DNA of 38,570 nucleotides from Balneolaceae bacterium (GTDB lineage Bacteria > Bacteroidota > Rhodothermia > Balneolales > Cyclonatronaceae). The position numbers and the translations under genes were made by a program. Positions 1 through 7,891 of this stretch are shown here, one piece after another. The notes beneath the pieces were generated by a model. The model was not told the DNA's origin, did no database searches, and worked only from the letters and a program-made list of their open reading frames with translations. Within the stretch, counting starts at the first letter, position 1, and every line of letters starts with the position of its first letter. Location: contig RECM01000110.1 of NCBI GenBank assembly GCA_007694035.1, positions 1-38,570 on the forward strand. Direction: 5' to 3'.

Positions 1-183
1 GCAATAGGCACAGTCTTCAGGACATCCTCCCGTTTTAATCGACAAAAGCGTGCAGACCTGGACCTCTCCTGTATTGTGGTAATTACGGTGTACCGTGGCA
101 GCCCGGTAGATAAGCTCCATGAGAGGAGTATTGTAAATTTTTTCTATTTCGGATTTGGTCCAGTCTGTGCGAATATCTGACAT
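1..183 (-). CDS. bioB: Biotin synthase BioB, N-terminal part (cut by window edge)
   Basis: Only the first 61 codons lie in the window; the gene continues past the left edge. Reading the minus strand from the ATG at 183-181 gives a start of MSDIRTDW, then [13 protein letters not shown], then a cluster reading [10 protein letters not shown] at residues 52-61. This is the CxxxCxxC motif that binds the radical SAM 4Fe-4S cluster, in the sequence setting specific to BioB. The enzyme inserts sulfur into dethiobiotin, the last step of biotin synthesis, and acts in the cytoplasm. No other bio gene is visible. The frame is unbroken to the edge, and a 264-base region separates it from the divergent gene at 448. 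Confidence 0.93.
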   Translation of the reverse strand, partial: MSDIRTDWTKSEIEKIYNTPLMELIYRAATVHRNYHNTGEVQVCTLLSIKTGGCPEDCAYC

Positions 184-416
184 GTCGAATGCGATAGGTT
201 TATAACGATATTTGAAGTGAGGTAAAGTAACGCGATATGGCCGGAAAATTCAATGCTTCTTTTTTTAAAAGCTAAAAATACACAGTAAAAACCAGCTCGC
301 AAACAGATTGATGCAGACCATACAGCCGGGCGGATCTTTCTGTCATTCACGGCCTGCCAGCCGGCATGTCAGCTGAAAATCAAAGTATTCAGTAGAGAGT
401 ATGGGTAACTATTCAC

Positions 417-424
417 TATATTTG
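417..424 (+). promoter_or_regulatory. Candidate Bacteroidota-type -7 box (TATATTTG)
   Basis: The octamer TATATTTG matches the TAnnTTTG -7 consensus of Bacteroidota primary sigma factors. It ends 24 bases before the ATG at 448. I see no TTG at the matching -33 distance, so this is a half-supported promoter for the hydrolase gene. The rest of the 184-447 gap between the divergent genes shows nothing else definite. Confidence 0.3.
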
Positions 425-447
425 GCCTAAAATTTCCAAACTCTTTT

Positions 448-1152
448 ATGCAAGTACTGATTAGCGGGAAGACATCATTTAAAGTTGAAGTGCCATACCG
501 GTTGATAGAGACCGGAACACCCGGCGACAAACCTCTAATAGTTTATTTTCACGGGTTCGGCCAAAATATGGATGCATTCCAGCAGCAGATGAAAAAACTT
601 CTGGATGTCAGGGCATACCACCTTTTCCTGCAGGGGCCGTATGTAAATCTCGGGGATGCCGAATATCGAGGGAAGTGGGGTTATTCGTGGTATGTGTACA
701 ACGGCAAACAGGGATCCTTCATAAAATCGCTGGAGTACACCTCTGAGTTTGTTCAGGGTGTAATTGACGGCCTGGTACCTCACCTTAAAGTCGACCGCGT
801 TTGCATTCTGGGCTATTCCATGGGGGCCTACCTTGCCGGCTATTTTGCTTTCAGCCGGTACAAGCATACCAACGATCTGGTTATGATTGGCGGAAGGTTG
901 AAATCAGAGGTTTTCAAAGGGCGCATTAAAAAGGGAAAACACATCAGGATATTGACTGTTCATGGCAAAAACGATAGTGTGGTCGAACACGGTGCCCAGG
1001 CTGAAGAGATGCAGAAGCTGATAAAAGCAGGTTTCGATGTTACCGAGATTACACACACGGGCGGGCACAGCCTGAAACCGGCCCAGATTGCCGGAATCTA
1101 TTCCTGGATGCGTTCCAAGGGGTATAGTTCCTCAAATATTAAAAAACAGTAA
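448..1152 (+). CDS. Alpha/beta-hydrolase, phospholipase/carboxylesterase-like
   Basis: This is a 234-residue cytoplasmic alpha/beta-hydrolase with no signal peptide. An oxyanion-hole segment HGFGQN lies at residues 35-40. The nucleophile elbow GYSMG puts the catalytic serine at 124, an HGKND segment gives Asp176, and GGH gives His207, so the triad is complete and correctly ordered. Size and layout match the small phospholipase/carboxylesterase group (PF02230/dienelactone-hydrolase-like), which cleaves ester bonds. The natural substrate cannot be told from sequence. It stands alone, divergent from bioB and 133 bases before the response regulator. Because bioB is next door, a BioH-like pimeloyl-ester hydrolase was considered. 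The motifs do not show that, and it remains only a possibility. Confidence 0.8.
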   Translation: MQVLISGKTSFKVEVPYRLIETGTPGDKPLIVYFHGFGQNMDAFQQQMKKLLDVRAYHLFLQGPYVNLGDAEYRGKWGYSWYVYNGKQGSFIKSLEYTSEFVQGVIDGLVPHLKVDRVCILGYSMGAYLAGYFAFSRYKHTNDLVMIGGRLKSEVFKGRIKKGKHIRILTVHGKNDSVVEHGAQAEEMQKLIKAGFDVTEITHTGGHSLKPAQIAGIYSWMRSKGYSSSNIKKQ

Positions 1153-1285
1153 CAAAAGCGGGAACCATTTTTAATATTTGTAATTAAAGTGGATTAGTGC
1201 GGAAAATCGACGTTAAATTCTTAAAATATTTTAATTATATTAGCGCCGTACGGTTTGAGTGAAGGAATTTAAAGCTGAATAGTTC

Positions 1286-1969
1286 ATGAATAAACCAATG
1301 AAAATACTGGTTGTTGAAGATGATGATATTGTAAGAACGCTTCTCGAACGTGTTCTTACCCGTAACGGTTATACCGTAGTGGCTGTCGAGGATGGCGCAC
1401 GTGGTGAAGAAATGGCCGTTTCTGATAATTTTGATTGCATAATACTGGATCTAGGGCTGCCCGACAAAAACGGCCTGGAAGTGTGCAAATTCATCAGAGA
1501 CCACAATATAGATACACCTCTGCTGATACTCAGTGCCTATAATACGGTGAATTTCAAGGTTAACGGCCTCGATTTCGGAGCCGACGACTACCTGACCAAA
1601 CCCTTTGAAAACGAAGAACTCCTGGCACGCATTGAAGCGATAACTCGCCGGTACAAGAGTGGCAAAGGCAATGAAGTAATTGAATTGGGCGATTTTACCA
1701 TGGACTTCATCAAGCGTGAATTCATGGTCAACGGCCGCGATGTTTTTCTGACCAACAGTGAGTTCGACCTGATGGCCTACTTTTTGAAAAACCCCAACCG
1801 CATAATCGACAGCAAAGAACTGGCTGAGAACGTCTGGGAAATTAAATTTGATACCAAGACGAATTACATCAATGTGTATATGAGCTATCTCAGGAAGAAA
1901 ATCAAGGAAATCAGCCCGAAAAACTATCTGCAAACCGTACGGAAAAAGGGTTTCATATTGAACGTTTGA
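1286..1969 (+). CDS. OmpR/PhoB-family response regulator
   Basis: This is a 227-residue two-domain regulator. Residues 5-118 form a receiver domain with the acidic pocket EDD at 11-13, phosphoacceptor Asp55 (ILDLGLPD), Ser83 and Lys105 (TKPF). Residues about 130-225 form a winged-helix DNA-binding domain with the typical LTNSEFDLM start and a VRKKGF wing. It should act as a phosphorylation-controlled transcription factor. No histidine kinase gene is nearby, so it is an orphan in this window. The start at 1286 (MNKPMKIL) is used; a second ATG four codons on is equally possible. A T-tailed hairpin at 2087-2118 lies downstream. Confidence 0.92.
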   Translation: MNKPMKILVVEDDDIVRTLLERVLTRNGYTVVAVEDGARGEEMAVSDNFDCIILDLGLPDKNGLEVCKFIRDHNIDTPLLILSAYNTVNFKVNGLDFGADDYLTKPFENEELLARIEAITRRYKSGKGNEVIELGDFTMDFIKREFMVNGRDVFLTNSEFDLMAYFLKNPNRIIDSKELAENVWEIKFDTKTNYINVYMSYLRKKIKEISPKNYLQTVRKKGFILNV

Positions 1970-1985
1970 TACTGTTGCATGCGTA

Positions 1986-2014
1986 ACACCGCTACACCGC
2001 TACACCGCTACACC
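1986..2014 (+). repeat. Tandem 8-base repeat (acaccgct, about 3.6 copies)
   Basis: Three perfect copies of acaccgct plus five bases of a fourth lie 16 bases after the response-regulator stop codon and before its terminator. The repeat is non-coding. It looks like a small slippage-type array. Confidence 0.85.
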
Positions 2015-2086
2015 TTAAACCCGCATTACTGCAACACTGCCAGCAGAAAATCCTTGGCAGATCTCGTATTTCGTTATTGTTTTTTC

Positions 2087-2118
2087 AGGCCGCCGGTGTA
2101 AATCGACGGCCTTTTTTT
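2087..2118 (+). terminator. Rho-independent terminator after the response regulator
   Basis: The stem AGGCCG (2087-2092) pairs with CGGCCT (2107-2112) and runs straight into seven T residues. It ends the plus-strand transcript of the response regulator just before the TrmH-like gene, so the latter needs its own promoter or read-through. Confidence 0.65.
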
Positions 2119-2128
2119 ATATTCTTGA

Positions 2129-2875
2129 ATGGACCTGATCAATCACAGACACCGGGCCGAACTCACTGACTACATGGCTGGATTCGTTTCAGACCATAAG
2201 ATTCAGAGAATGAATGATGTGCTGGCTATGCGCACACGCCAAATCGTGGTAGTTCTTGAAGATATTTATCACTCACACAATGCCAGTGCCGTTCTGCGTT
2301 CCTGCGACTGTTTTGGAATCCAGGATGTTTATACCGTCGAAAACAGAAATCGCCTCAACATCAGTAAGTCGATTTCCATGAACTCGCACAAGTGGCTTAC
2401 CATCAACCGTTTCAAAAACAGGTCCGGGAATAACCTTGTTTCGGGTATCAATGAGTTGAAATCGTACGGTTACAAGATTGCTGCAGCTACACCTCATGCG
2501 GGTATGACCATCAACGAATTGCCTGTAGATGCCAAACTGGCGCTGTTGTTCGGCTCAGAGAAGGAGGGTTTGACAGGCGAAGCGCTCGAAATCTCGGATT
2601 TCAGTTTCCGGATACCGATGTACGGTTTCACAGAGAGCTTTAATCTTTCGGTTAGTGTGGCACTCAGCCTGTTTGAACTTACAGGCCGTTTGAGGAATAC
2701 CCAGAATAACTGGAAACTTACAGATGTGGAAAAGGAAAAATTGCTCCTTGAATGGCTTATCAGAACTGTACGTGCAGGGAACAGGCTGGCATCCGATTAT
2801 CTGTCGGTTCTGGAAGCAAAAATAGCTGATGCACCGTTGGTTAAATCTGATATTCTTCCATCTGGCAGCTTATAA
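2129..2875 (+). CDS. trmH: TrmH-like SPOUT RNA 2'-O-methyltransferase
   Basis: This 248-residue protein carries the three SpoU/SPOUT motifs. Motif 1 is HNASAVLRSCD at 50-60 with conserved Arg57. Motif 2 is LLFGSEKEGLT at 139-149. Motif 3 is a TESFNLSVSVAL stretch at 168-179 containing Asn172. These form the trefoil-knot SAM site and the RNA ribose-methylation centre. The N-terminal RMNDVLAMRTRQ segment and the helical C-terminal extension are typical of TrmH, which makes 2'-O-methylguanosine at position 18 of tRNA. An rRNA target cannot be excluded. It converges with the M23 peptidase gene 49 bases away. Confidence 0.85.
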   Translation: MDLINHRHRAELTDYMAGFVSDHKIQRMNDVLAMRTRQIVVVLEDIYHSHNASAVLRSCDCFGIQDVYTVENRNRLNISKSISMNSHKWLTINRFKNRSGNNLVSGINELKSYGYKIAAATPHAGMTINELPVDAKLALLFGSEKEGLTGEALEISDFSFRIPMYGFTESFNLSVSVALSLFELTGRLRNTQNNWKLTDVEKEKLLLEWLIRTVRAGNRLASDYLSVLEAKIADAPLVKSDILPSGSL

Positions 2876-2924
2876 CAACAAACCCAAGCATGGGCACCTG
2901 TATCACGACAATTCCGGAATGTTG

Positions 2925-3899
2925 CTATTCGGCGTCTGCGTAGTAATCTTCTTCACTCATTCTTTTATAAAGAAGGTATTCCTGCGGTGTTATATCAGTG
3001 AAAAGATATTGTATCGGATCCACACTGCGGCCGTTTTTCAGGATTTCGTAATGAAGGTGCGGCCCTGAAACCCTGCCTGAATTCCCGCTGTACCCGATAA
3101 GATCGCCACGGTTCACTTTGGTACCCGATCGGATACCGGTCTCAAGCTTCGAAAGGTGTGCGTAACGGGTTATATATCCGTGGCTGTGGTCGATTTCGAT
3201 AAGCAGCCCGAGGGTTCCCCGGTTTCCGGCGAATCGGATTGTACCGTTTCCGGTAGCGAAAACAGGGGTTCCAATATTGGCCCTGAAATCCATGCCCTCG
3301 TGCATGAGCCGCATTTTTAGTACAGGGTGCATGCGCATACCGTAGTTACTCAGTATCATTCCGTCGACCGGGCGCATCACCGGCAGATGGCTGAGCCGCT
3401 GCTGGTTATTGTTGTAAATTGATTTGATCTCGTCGAGGCTTAATCGCTGTATGCCAACACGGCGTTCAAGGGTTTCAAGATTGGCTGCCGACCATTTTAG
3501 CAGTTCGGAAGCTTCGTTGCTGTAGTTATCGAAGCGGTTGTAGATATCGGCTCCACCGGCTCCGGCAAGTCGCTCGTCGTAAGCAATAGGTTCCATTCCC
3601 AGAACACTTCGGTAGATTTCGTTATCGCGCTCGGCGATCGATTCGATCTGCAAATTTAACTTCGAAATAGCATCCTTGCTGCTTCGCATCTGGGTAAGCA
3701 GCTCACGGTTTTCCGCTTTCAGAGCGATTTCAGCAGGAGTACCAACCACGGTAGACAGTGATGTGATAATTATCCCCGATATTACAAGCCCTGTTAAAAG
3801 CCAGAGACTTATCGTATGGATTACCCTGTCGGTTGGATTATACTCTACTTTTTTAAATTCGCAGGCGTTTTTATCGAAATAGTAGTAGTTGTCGGACAT
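2925..3899 (-). CDS. Membrane-anchored M23 family metallopeptidase
   Basis: This 324-residue protein has a short cytoplasmic N-terminus, one membrane segment at about 30-52, a coiled coil at about 57-95, and a LytM/M23 domain at about 185-295. The zinc ligands are present: HEGMD gives His200 and Asp204, and HLH gives His283, with His281 and His248 as active-site partners. The site is therefore complete, unlike the degenerate EnvC/NlpD activators. It should cleave peptide cross-links in peptidoglycan from the periplasmic face of the inner membrane. The layout resembles Bacteroidota M23 proteins with a coiled-coil stalk. A TATTTTTG box lies 40 bases upstream. Confidence 0.88.
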   Translation of the reverse strand: MSDNYYYFDKNACEFKKVEYNPTDRVIHTISLWLLTGLVISGIIITSLSTVVGTPAEIALKAENRELLTQMRSSKDAISKLNLQIESIAERDNEIYRSVLGMEPIAYDERLAGAGGADIYNRFDNYSNEASELLKWSAANLETLERRVGIQRLSLDEIKSIYNNNQQRLSHLPVMRPVDGMILSNYGMRMHPVLKMRLMHEGMDFRANIGTPVFATGNGTIRFAGNRGTLGLLIEIDHSHGYITRYAHLSKLETGIRSGTKVNRGDLIGYSGNSGRVSGPHLHYEILKNGRSVDPIQYLFTDITPQEYLLYKRMSEEDYYADAE

Positions 3900-3938
3900 G
3901 CCTTCAATTTAGATACACATATTGATCGCTAATGATAG

Positions 3939-3946
3939 CAAAAATA
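3939..3946 (-). promoter_or_regulatory. Candidate -7 box (TATTTTTG) for the M23 peptidase gene
   Basis: On the minus strand the octamer TATTTTTG matches TAnnTTTG and lies 40 bases before the ATG at 3899, inside the 165-base gap after hprK. A clear -33 TTG is not seen at the expected distance. Confidence 0.35.
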
Positions 3947-4064
3947 TGTCGTTATTACTATTCGTACTTCTATTGATATTAATAAATTTTAATCTTGTTC
4001 CCGTTTTAGCAGTCTTTTTTTGACTAAAGCCAAGTTATTTAATGGCGGTCCCTTTCCGGCATAA

Positions 4065-5093
4065 CTATTCAAAATCACCTTCAAAATAATCAATAGCCCG
4101 CCTGATTCCTTTATTACTGCCTGATTTGTCGTCAATTCTCTTTCTGAGCTTCTCCTGAAATGCTTTTGCTGCATCATAACCGTAATGAGATAGCAAATGG
4201 TTCATTGCAATTACTTCGGCAATTACGGTAATATTTTTACCCGGGGTTATTGGAAGATGGATTATCGGCACATTCACATCCAGAATGCTGACCTTTTCAT
4301 GATCCAGACCGGTGCGGTTTACATGTTCTTCCTGGTCCCAAAGGTACAGGTCTACCACAACCTCAACCCGTTTCTGATACCTCACCGACCTGATTCCGAA
4401 CATCGACATCACATCCACAATACCAAGCCCTCTGATTTCCATGAAATGTTTGCTCATTTCCGTAGCGGCAGCGATCAGGATATTGTTCTTTTTGGTGATT
4501 ATAACCACATCGTCGGCCACCAGGCGATGGCCACGCTCTACCAGGTCAAGGGCGACCTCGCTTTTTCCAATCCCCGATTTTCCTGCAATCAGAATGCCGA
4601 TCCCATATACATCCACCATGGATGCATGTACAACTGTTTGAAGGGCAAACTGGTCATCGAGAAAATCCCGGAGCAGAAACATGAATCGGGTTGTTTCAAT
4701 GGGGGACCTGAAGATTGGAATACCCGCTTCATCGGCCATTTTCATAAGCGGTTCCCCGATACTGTTGCCATTGGTCAGAAATATGACCGGAACGTTGTGA
4801 TTTACGAGATTTGAAAATGCCTCCCGCTGTTTTTCGGGAGGCATCTCCATGAGAAAGTCACACTCCGTATTTCCGAGAATCTGAATTCTCTGGTAGGTAA
4901 AGTGTTCTACATATCCGGTCAGGGCCAGACCGGGCCTGTGCAGCTCCTGCTCGGTAACGAAGCGGTTGTCGCATGAGGCCGCAGAGGCACAGGCTTCGAT
5001 TTCAATATTAACCGATTTCTGAATCTGGCGTACCAGGTACTCAACACTGATTTTATCACGCTTGGGAACCGGAGTGTGTTTACCAAAAGGCAT
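4065..5093 (-). CDS. hprK: HPr kinase/phosphorylase
   Basis: This 342-residue protein has an N-terminal HprK domain (about 15-145) and a C-terminal kinase domain. The Walker A loop GKSGIGKS is at 171-178. The family signature MEIRGLGIVDV is at 218-228, and the LVADDVV segment is at 191-197. In Firmicutes the enzyme phosphorylates a serine of HPr and reverses this with phosphate. In the Bacteroidota/Chlorobi group it is often kept without a sugar phosphotransferase system, so its target here is uncertain and no ptsH is in the window. It is the last gene of xerC-hpf-hprK, starting seven bases after the hpf stop. Confidence 0.95.
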   Translation of the reverse strand: MPFGKHTPVPKRDKISVEYLVRQIQKSVNIEIEACASAASCDNRFVTEQELHRPGLALTGYVEHFTYQRIQILGNTECDFLMEMPPEKQREAFSNLVNHNVPVIFLTNGNSIGEPLMKMADEAGIPIFRSPIETTRFMFLLRDFLDDQFALQTVVHASMVDVYGIGILIAGKSGIGKSEVALDLVERGHRLVADDVVIITKKNNILIAAATEMSKHFMEIRGLGIVDVMSMFGIRSVRYQKRVEVVVDLYLWDQEEHVNRTGLDHEKVSILDVNVPIIHLPITPGKNITVIAEVIAMNHLLSHYGYDAAKAFQEKLRKRIDDKSGSNKGIRRAIDYFEGDFE

Positions 5094-5100
5094 GGTTGTT

Positions 5101-5397
5101 TTATTTGGCGAAACGTTTTTCTTTATAGCGGATGAGTTGTCGTTTCATCGTGTCAACCGCCTTTAGTATGGCCTGCTCGTAAGTAGCCCCCGTTTCTGAT
5201 ACATTCAACAGGTCGTTGGGTACTTTTACAATCAGCTCGGCCTGATTGGGTTCGTCATGATCTTCATTAGGTTGCAGAACAATATCACAGTCGATGATTC
5301 CGTCAAAAAATTTCTCAAGTTTTTTTACTGTTTTCACAGAATAGTCATGTAACCGATTACTGGCTTCGAAGTGCCGTGATGTGAATGTAGTTTTCAT
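5101..5397 (-). CDS. hpf: Ribosome hibernation-promoting factor, short form
   Basis: This 98-residue protein has the S30AE/YfiA fold pattern: an initial strand MKTTFTSRHFEAS, a helix reading LHDYSVKTVKKLEKFF, an acidic middle (NEDHDEPNQAELIVKV), and a final helix ending in a basic YKEKRFAK tail. There is no C-terminal dimerisation domain, so it is the short type that binds the 30S decoding region and stabilises idle ribosomes in stationary phase. It lies between xerC (6-base gap) and hprK (7-base gap), clearly one transcript. A GAGG site precedes the ATG by about nine bases. Confidence 0.92.
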   Translation of the reverse strand: MKTTFTSRHFEASNRLHDYSVKTVKKLEKFFDGIIDCDIVLQPNEDHDEPNQAELIVKVPNDLLNVSETGATYEQAILKAVDTMKRQLIRYKEKRFAK

Positions 5398-5403
5398 AAG
5401 TAT

Positions 5404-6351
5404 TTACCTCTGTTTCTGTGACTGGTTTTCATCTATCTGGCCTCGTGGATGGGCCTTGTCGTAAACCTGTTTGAGCCTGTCGATACCGGTGTGGGTATAG
5501 ACCTGGGTAGCTGCAAGGCTGGAATGCCCAAGCAGTTCTTTTATAACACGGATGTCGGCACCGTGGTCAAGCATATGAGTGGCATAACTGTGCCGAAGGG
5601 TGTGCGGGCTCTTCTGCTCGCATTCCGTGTGCTCGCTCATATATTTTTTTACCATCTTTCGTACTGCCTGCGGGTATATTCTCAGGCCCCGGGCAGTAAG
5701 GAACATGGCCCGGGAATCTGCCGGATCTGTGTGGCCATTTAGTATTGATAACCGGGTCTGCAGATGGTCTTTAAGGGCCGAAAGGGCCTGTTCTCCGGCT
5801 GGAACAATTCTCTCCTTATTGCCTTTCCCTTTTACTTTAAACTGTTTTCTGCCGAAGTCAATATCGTCAACATTCAACTGTATAAGTTCGGCCAGCCTGA
5901 TACCGGATCCATAGAACAGCTCCAGTATTGCCCTGTTCTGCCGCTCCATTGATGATTCGGGTGCTATACTGTTGAGCATTTCATTAACTGAATACTCATC
6001 AACGGTATGTGGCAGCCGCGAGCCCTTTTTGGGAATAATCAGGAGTTGGGCCGGGTTTGTATCGATGAACCCTCTTTTGAAACAGTACTTGAAGAAGGAG
6101 CGGAGGGATGCAACTTTTCGTGCGATTGTACTACGGTTCAACCCACCGGCCGAAAGGTGCCCCAGCCACATCCTGATGGATGACCGGTCAATGGTTTTTA
6201 CATCAATTTCATCTGAGGTAAGCCCTGCCGGCTGTTGGGCCAGGTATGCATTAAACTGCATCAAATCAATCCTGTAAGATATTACAGTATGAGGCGAAAC
6301 GTTTTTTTCGACCTTTATATAGTGCAGATATTTTTTAATCAGGGAATTCAT
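5404..6351 (-). CDS. xerC: Tyrosine recombinase XerC/XerD type
   Basis: This 315-residue protein has an N-terminal SAM-like core-binding domain (1-100) and a catalytic domain. By alignment in mind with E. coli XerD, all six catalytic residues are present: Arg152, Lys176 (GKGNKER), His250, Arg253 (HTLRH), His276 (LGHSS) and nucleophile Tyr285. It should resolve chromosome dimers at dif with a partner recombinase. It could also be the single Xer or the XerD paralogue, since only one is in the window. No phage or integron genes surround it, and a housekeeping operon with hpf and hprK argues against a mobile integrase. Confidence 0.92.
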   Translation of the reverse strand: MNSLIKKYLHYIKVEKNVSPHTVISYRIDLMQFNAYLAQQPAGLTSDEIDVKTIDRSSIRMWLGHLSAGGLNRSTIARKVASLRSFFKYCFKRGFIDTNPAQLLIIPKKGSRLPHTVDEYSVNEMLNSIAPESSMERQNRAILELFYGSGIRLAELIQLNVDDIDFGRKQFKVKGKGNKERIVPAGEQALSALKDHLQTRLSILNGHTDPADSRAMFLTARGLRIYPQAVRKMVKKYMSEHTECEQKSPHTLRHSYATHMLDHGADIRVIKELLGHSSLAATQVYTHTGIDRLKQVYDKAHPRGQIDENQSQKQR

Positions 6352-6406
6352 CAGCTCCTGTTGTCAACAATATACATCACTGAACTATATTCCAAAATAG
6401 CGGGCG

Positions 6407-7576
6407 CTAAATTGCCCTTTTTTTCCATGTTATATTTCGTTTAAGCAGGTAATCGGCCAGAACGATAATCCCCAGGTATTGAAACCAGAGTACAGCCAGG
6501 GGATGTGTTAGTGCATATGCCAGGTTCCACTTGAACCATACGGCAAGCAACAGGCGATGCAGCATGATCAGGGAAATCGCCGAAACCGACATCAGGATGG
6601 CTGCCGGGTTGGTTGAAAAAAAAGGAACCAGGAAGGGGACTACAAAAACAATAATATGGCCAACGGCAGAAAGGATAAAAAGCGGCAGGTTATAGCCAAA
6701 TCCGGCAAGAAAATTTTTCCTGAATCCCTCTCTGATTTCCCGTTGATTGGTGTACATACGGCAGTTTACGGTTTCCATTCCATGTAGCATCAATACCTGC
6801 AGGTTGTTTTTCCGGGATAGTTTTGCCAGTTCCACATCTTCGACCACATCAGCTTTTACCGATACATGCCCGCCAATAAGATGATAGGCAAAAGACCGGA
6901 AAGCTATAAACTGCCCGCAGGCCGCTGAAAACAGAGGGGCGAACCGCCCGTAGAAATAGGCAGGCATCCACAGTGGTTTCTGAAATGTATAATGGGTTGG
7001 CAGAAATCCCGTTAAAGCATAGTATACCAATGGAATAATAAGTTTTTCCCAGAATGTTTCAAGGTGCTGTCGCGGCCACACTGTTATCATGTCGGCACCG
7101 TAGTTGACAAATGCCGATGCTGTTTTTTTTAAAACATCCGGTTCGAACCAGGTGTCTGCATCAGCAAATATGAGCAGGTCGCCGGTTGCATACTCCGATA
7201 GCTGATGGCAAGCCCATTGTTTGCCGAGCCAGCCCTCAGGTTTGGGCCGCCCGCGGTATACCCTAAGTTTATCCGGGTACACGCTGGCAAGTGTGTCGAG
7301 AATCCTGCCGGTACCATCATCCGAATTATCATCCAGTACATGAATCGTATAGGATACATATTCCTGGTTTATTAGTGACTCAACGCAGCGGGCGATATTG
7401 TTCTCTTCATTCCGGGCTGGTATGCAAACGCTGATTTCAGGATAGGAACCCTCGGGCAGGCCTCTGAGCCTGGTATCCGGTACAGAAGATAATGGCCTGA
7501 ACAGAAACCGGTTTCTGATCAGGTTAAAAGAAATTACAAGCAGGATCAGATTTGAAACAATCAGGAGATAATTCAT
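6407..7576 (-). CDS. Family 2 glycosyltransferase, CruC/CrtQ-like (carotenoid glycosyltransferase candidate)
   Basis: This 389-residue protein has an N-terminal membrane segment (about 3-20), a GT-A domain with CIPARNEENN at 51-60, LDDNSDDGT at 81-89 and the metal-binding DAD at 139-141. A VEDVEL acceptor motif lies near 242-248, and three to four C-terminal membrane segments span about 296-380. The stretch GWLGKQWAC at 115-123 resembles that of CrtQ/CruC/HpnB-type enzymes, which glycosylate carotenoids or act beside hopanoid genes. The gene lies divergently to a CrtC-type hydratase, which favours a carotenoid acceptor. The active site should face the cytoplasm. Substrate assignment is inference; a lipid or hopanoid sugar transferase is the main alternative. 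Confidence 0.72.
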   Translation of the reverse strand: MNYLLIVSNLILLVISFNLIRNRFLFRPLSSVPDTRLRGLPEGSYPEISVCIPARNEENNIARCVESLINQEYVSYTIHVLDDNSDDGTGRILDTLASVYPDKLRVYRGRPKPEGWLGKQWACHQLSEYATGDLLIFADADTWFEPDVLKKTASAFVNYGADMITVWPRQHLETFWEKLIIPLVYYALTGFLPTHYTFQKPLWMPAYFYGRFAPLFSAACGQFIAFRSFAYHLIGGHVSVKADVVEDVELAKLSRKNNLQVLMLHGMETVNCRMYTNQREIREGFRKNFLAGFGYNLPLFILSAVGHIIVFVVPFLVPFFSTNPAAILMSVSAISLIMLHRLLLAVWFKWNLAYALTHPLAVLWFQYLGIIVLADYLLKRNITWKKRAI

Positions 7577-7891
7577 GAAAAAATGTTGGAATAATTAACG
7601 ATTGCCCGAATGCAAACAATCGTTTTTTTGTTCAATAAGTCGGCTTTGTTTGACGGTTCCGGTCGTTTTGCGACTATTCAGGATTAATGATTTTACCTTT
7701 GAAAGATATATCACGTAATTTGGTATGGCACAGTAAGATTGATCTGAACACTGCCAGAAGATAACACGTGAGATAAAGTATCGTTTCGATTCCGAATAAT
7801 AAAATTTGGCTCCATGTATTGCATTATTTATTTGAAGCGCTGTCTTCACGTATTTCTGCCTCATTTATAAAACCATATTAATATCCCGCGA
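7577..7891. other. 315-base divergent intergenic region, no gene seen
   Basis: This AT-rich stretch lies between the divergent starts of the glycosyltransferase and the CrtC-type gene. It must hold both promoters, but I find no exact TAnnTTTG box. A near match (AAAATTTG) lies about 90 bases before the plus-strand gene. An 89-codon open frame on the minus strand has no recognisable content and is treated as chance. Confidence 0.5.

Noticed and set aside
144-350. 68-codon open frame on the minus strand near the left edge
   Set aside because: It overlaps the bioB start in another frame; bioB is identified by its CxxxCxxC motif.
4197-4814. 205-codon open frame on the plus strand opposite hprK
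   Set aside because: It is the antisense shadow of a well-supported HprK gene and has no recognisable domain.
5404-6351. Tyrosine recombinase considered as a phage or integron integrase
   Set aside because: Housekeeping XerC/D-type sequence in an operon with hpf and hprK; no attachment-site repeats, phage genes or cassette array nearby.
6402-6424. Plus-strand hairpin GGGC/GCCC followed by seven T
   Set aside because: Only a four-pair stem, it overlaps the 3' end of the minus-strand glycosyltransferase gene, and no plus-strand gene lies upstream to need it.
7595-7864. 89-codon open frame on the minus strand in the glycosyltransferase/CrtC gap
   Set aside because: AT-rich, no recognisable motif or ribosome binding site, and it fills a region that must hold two divergent promoters.
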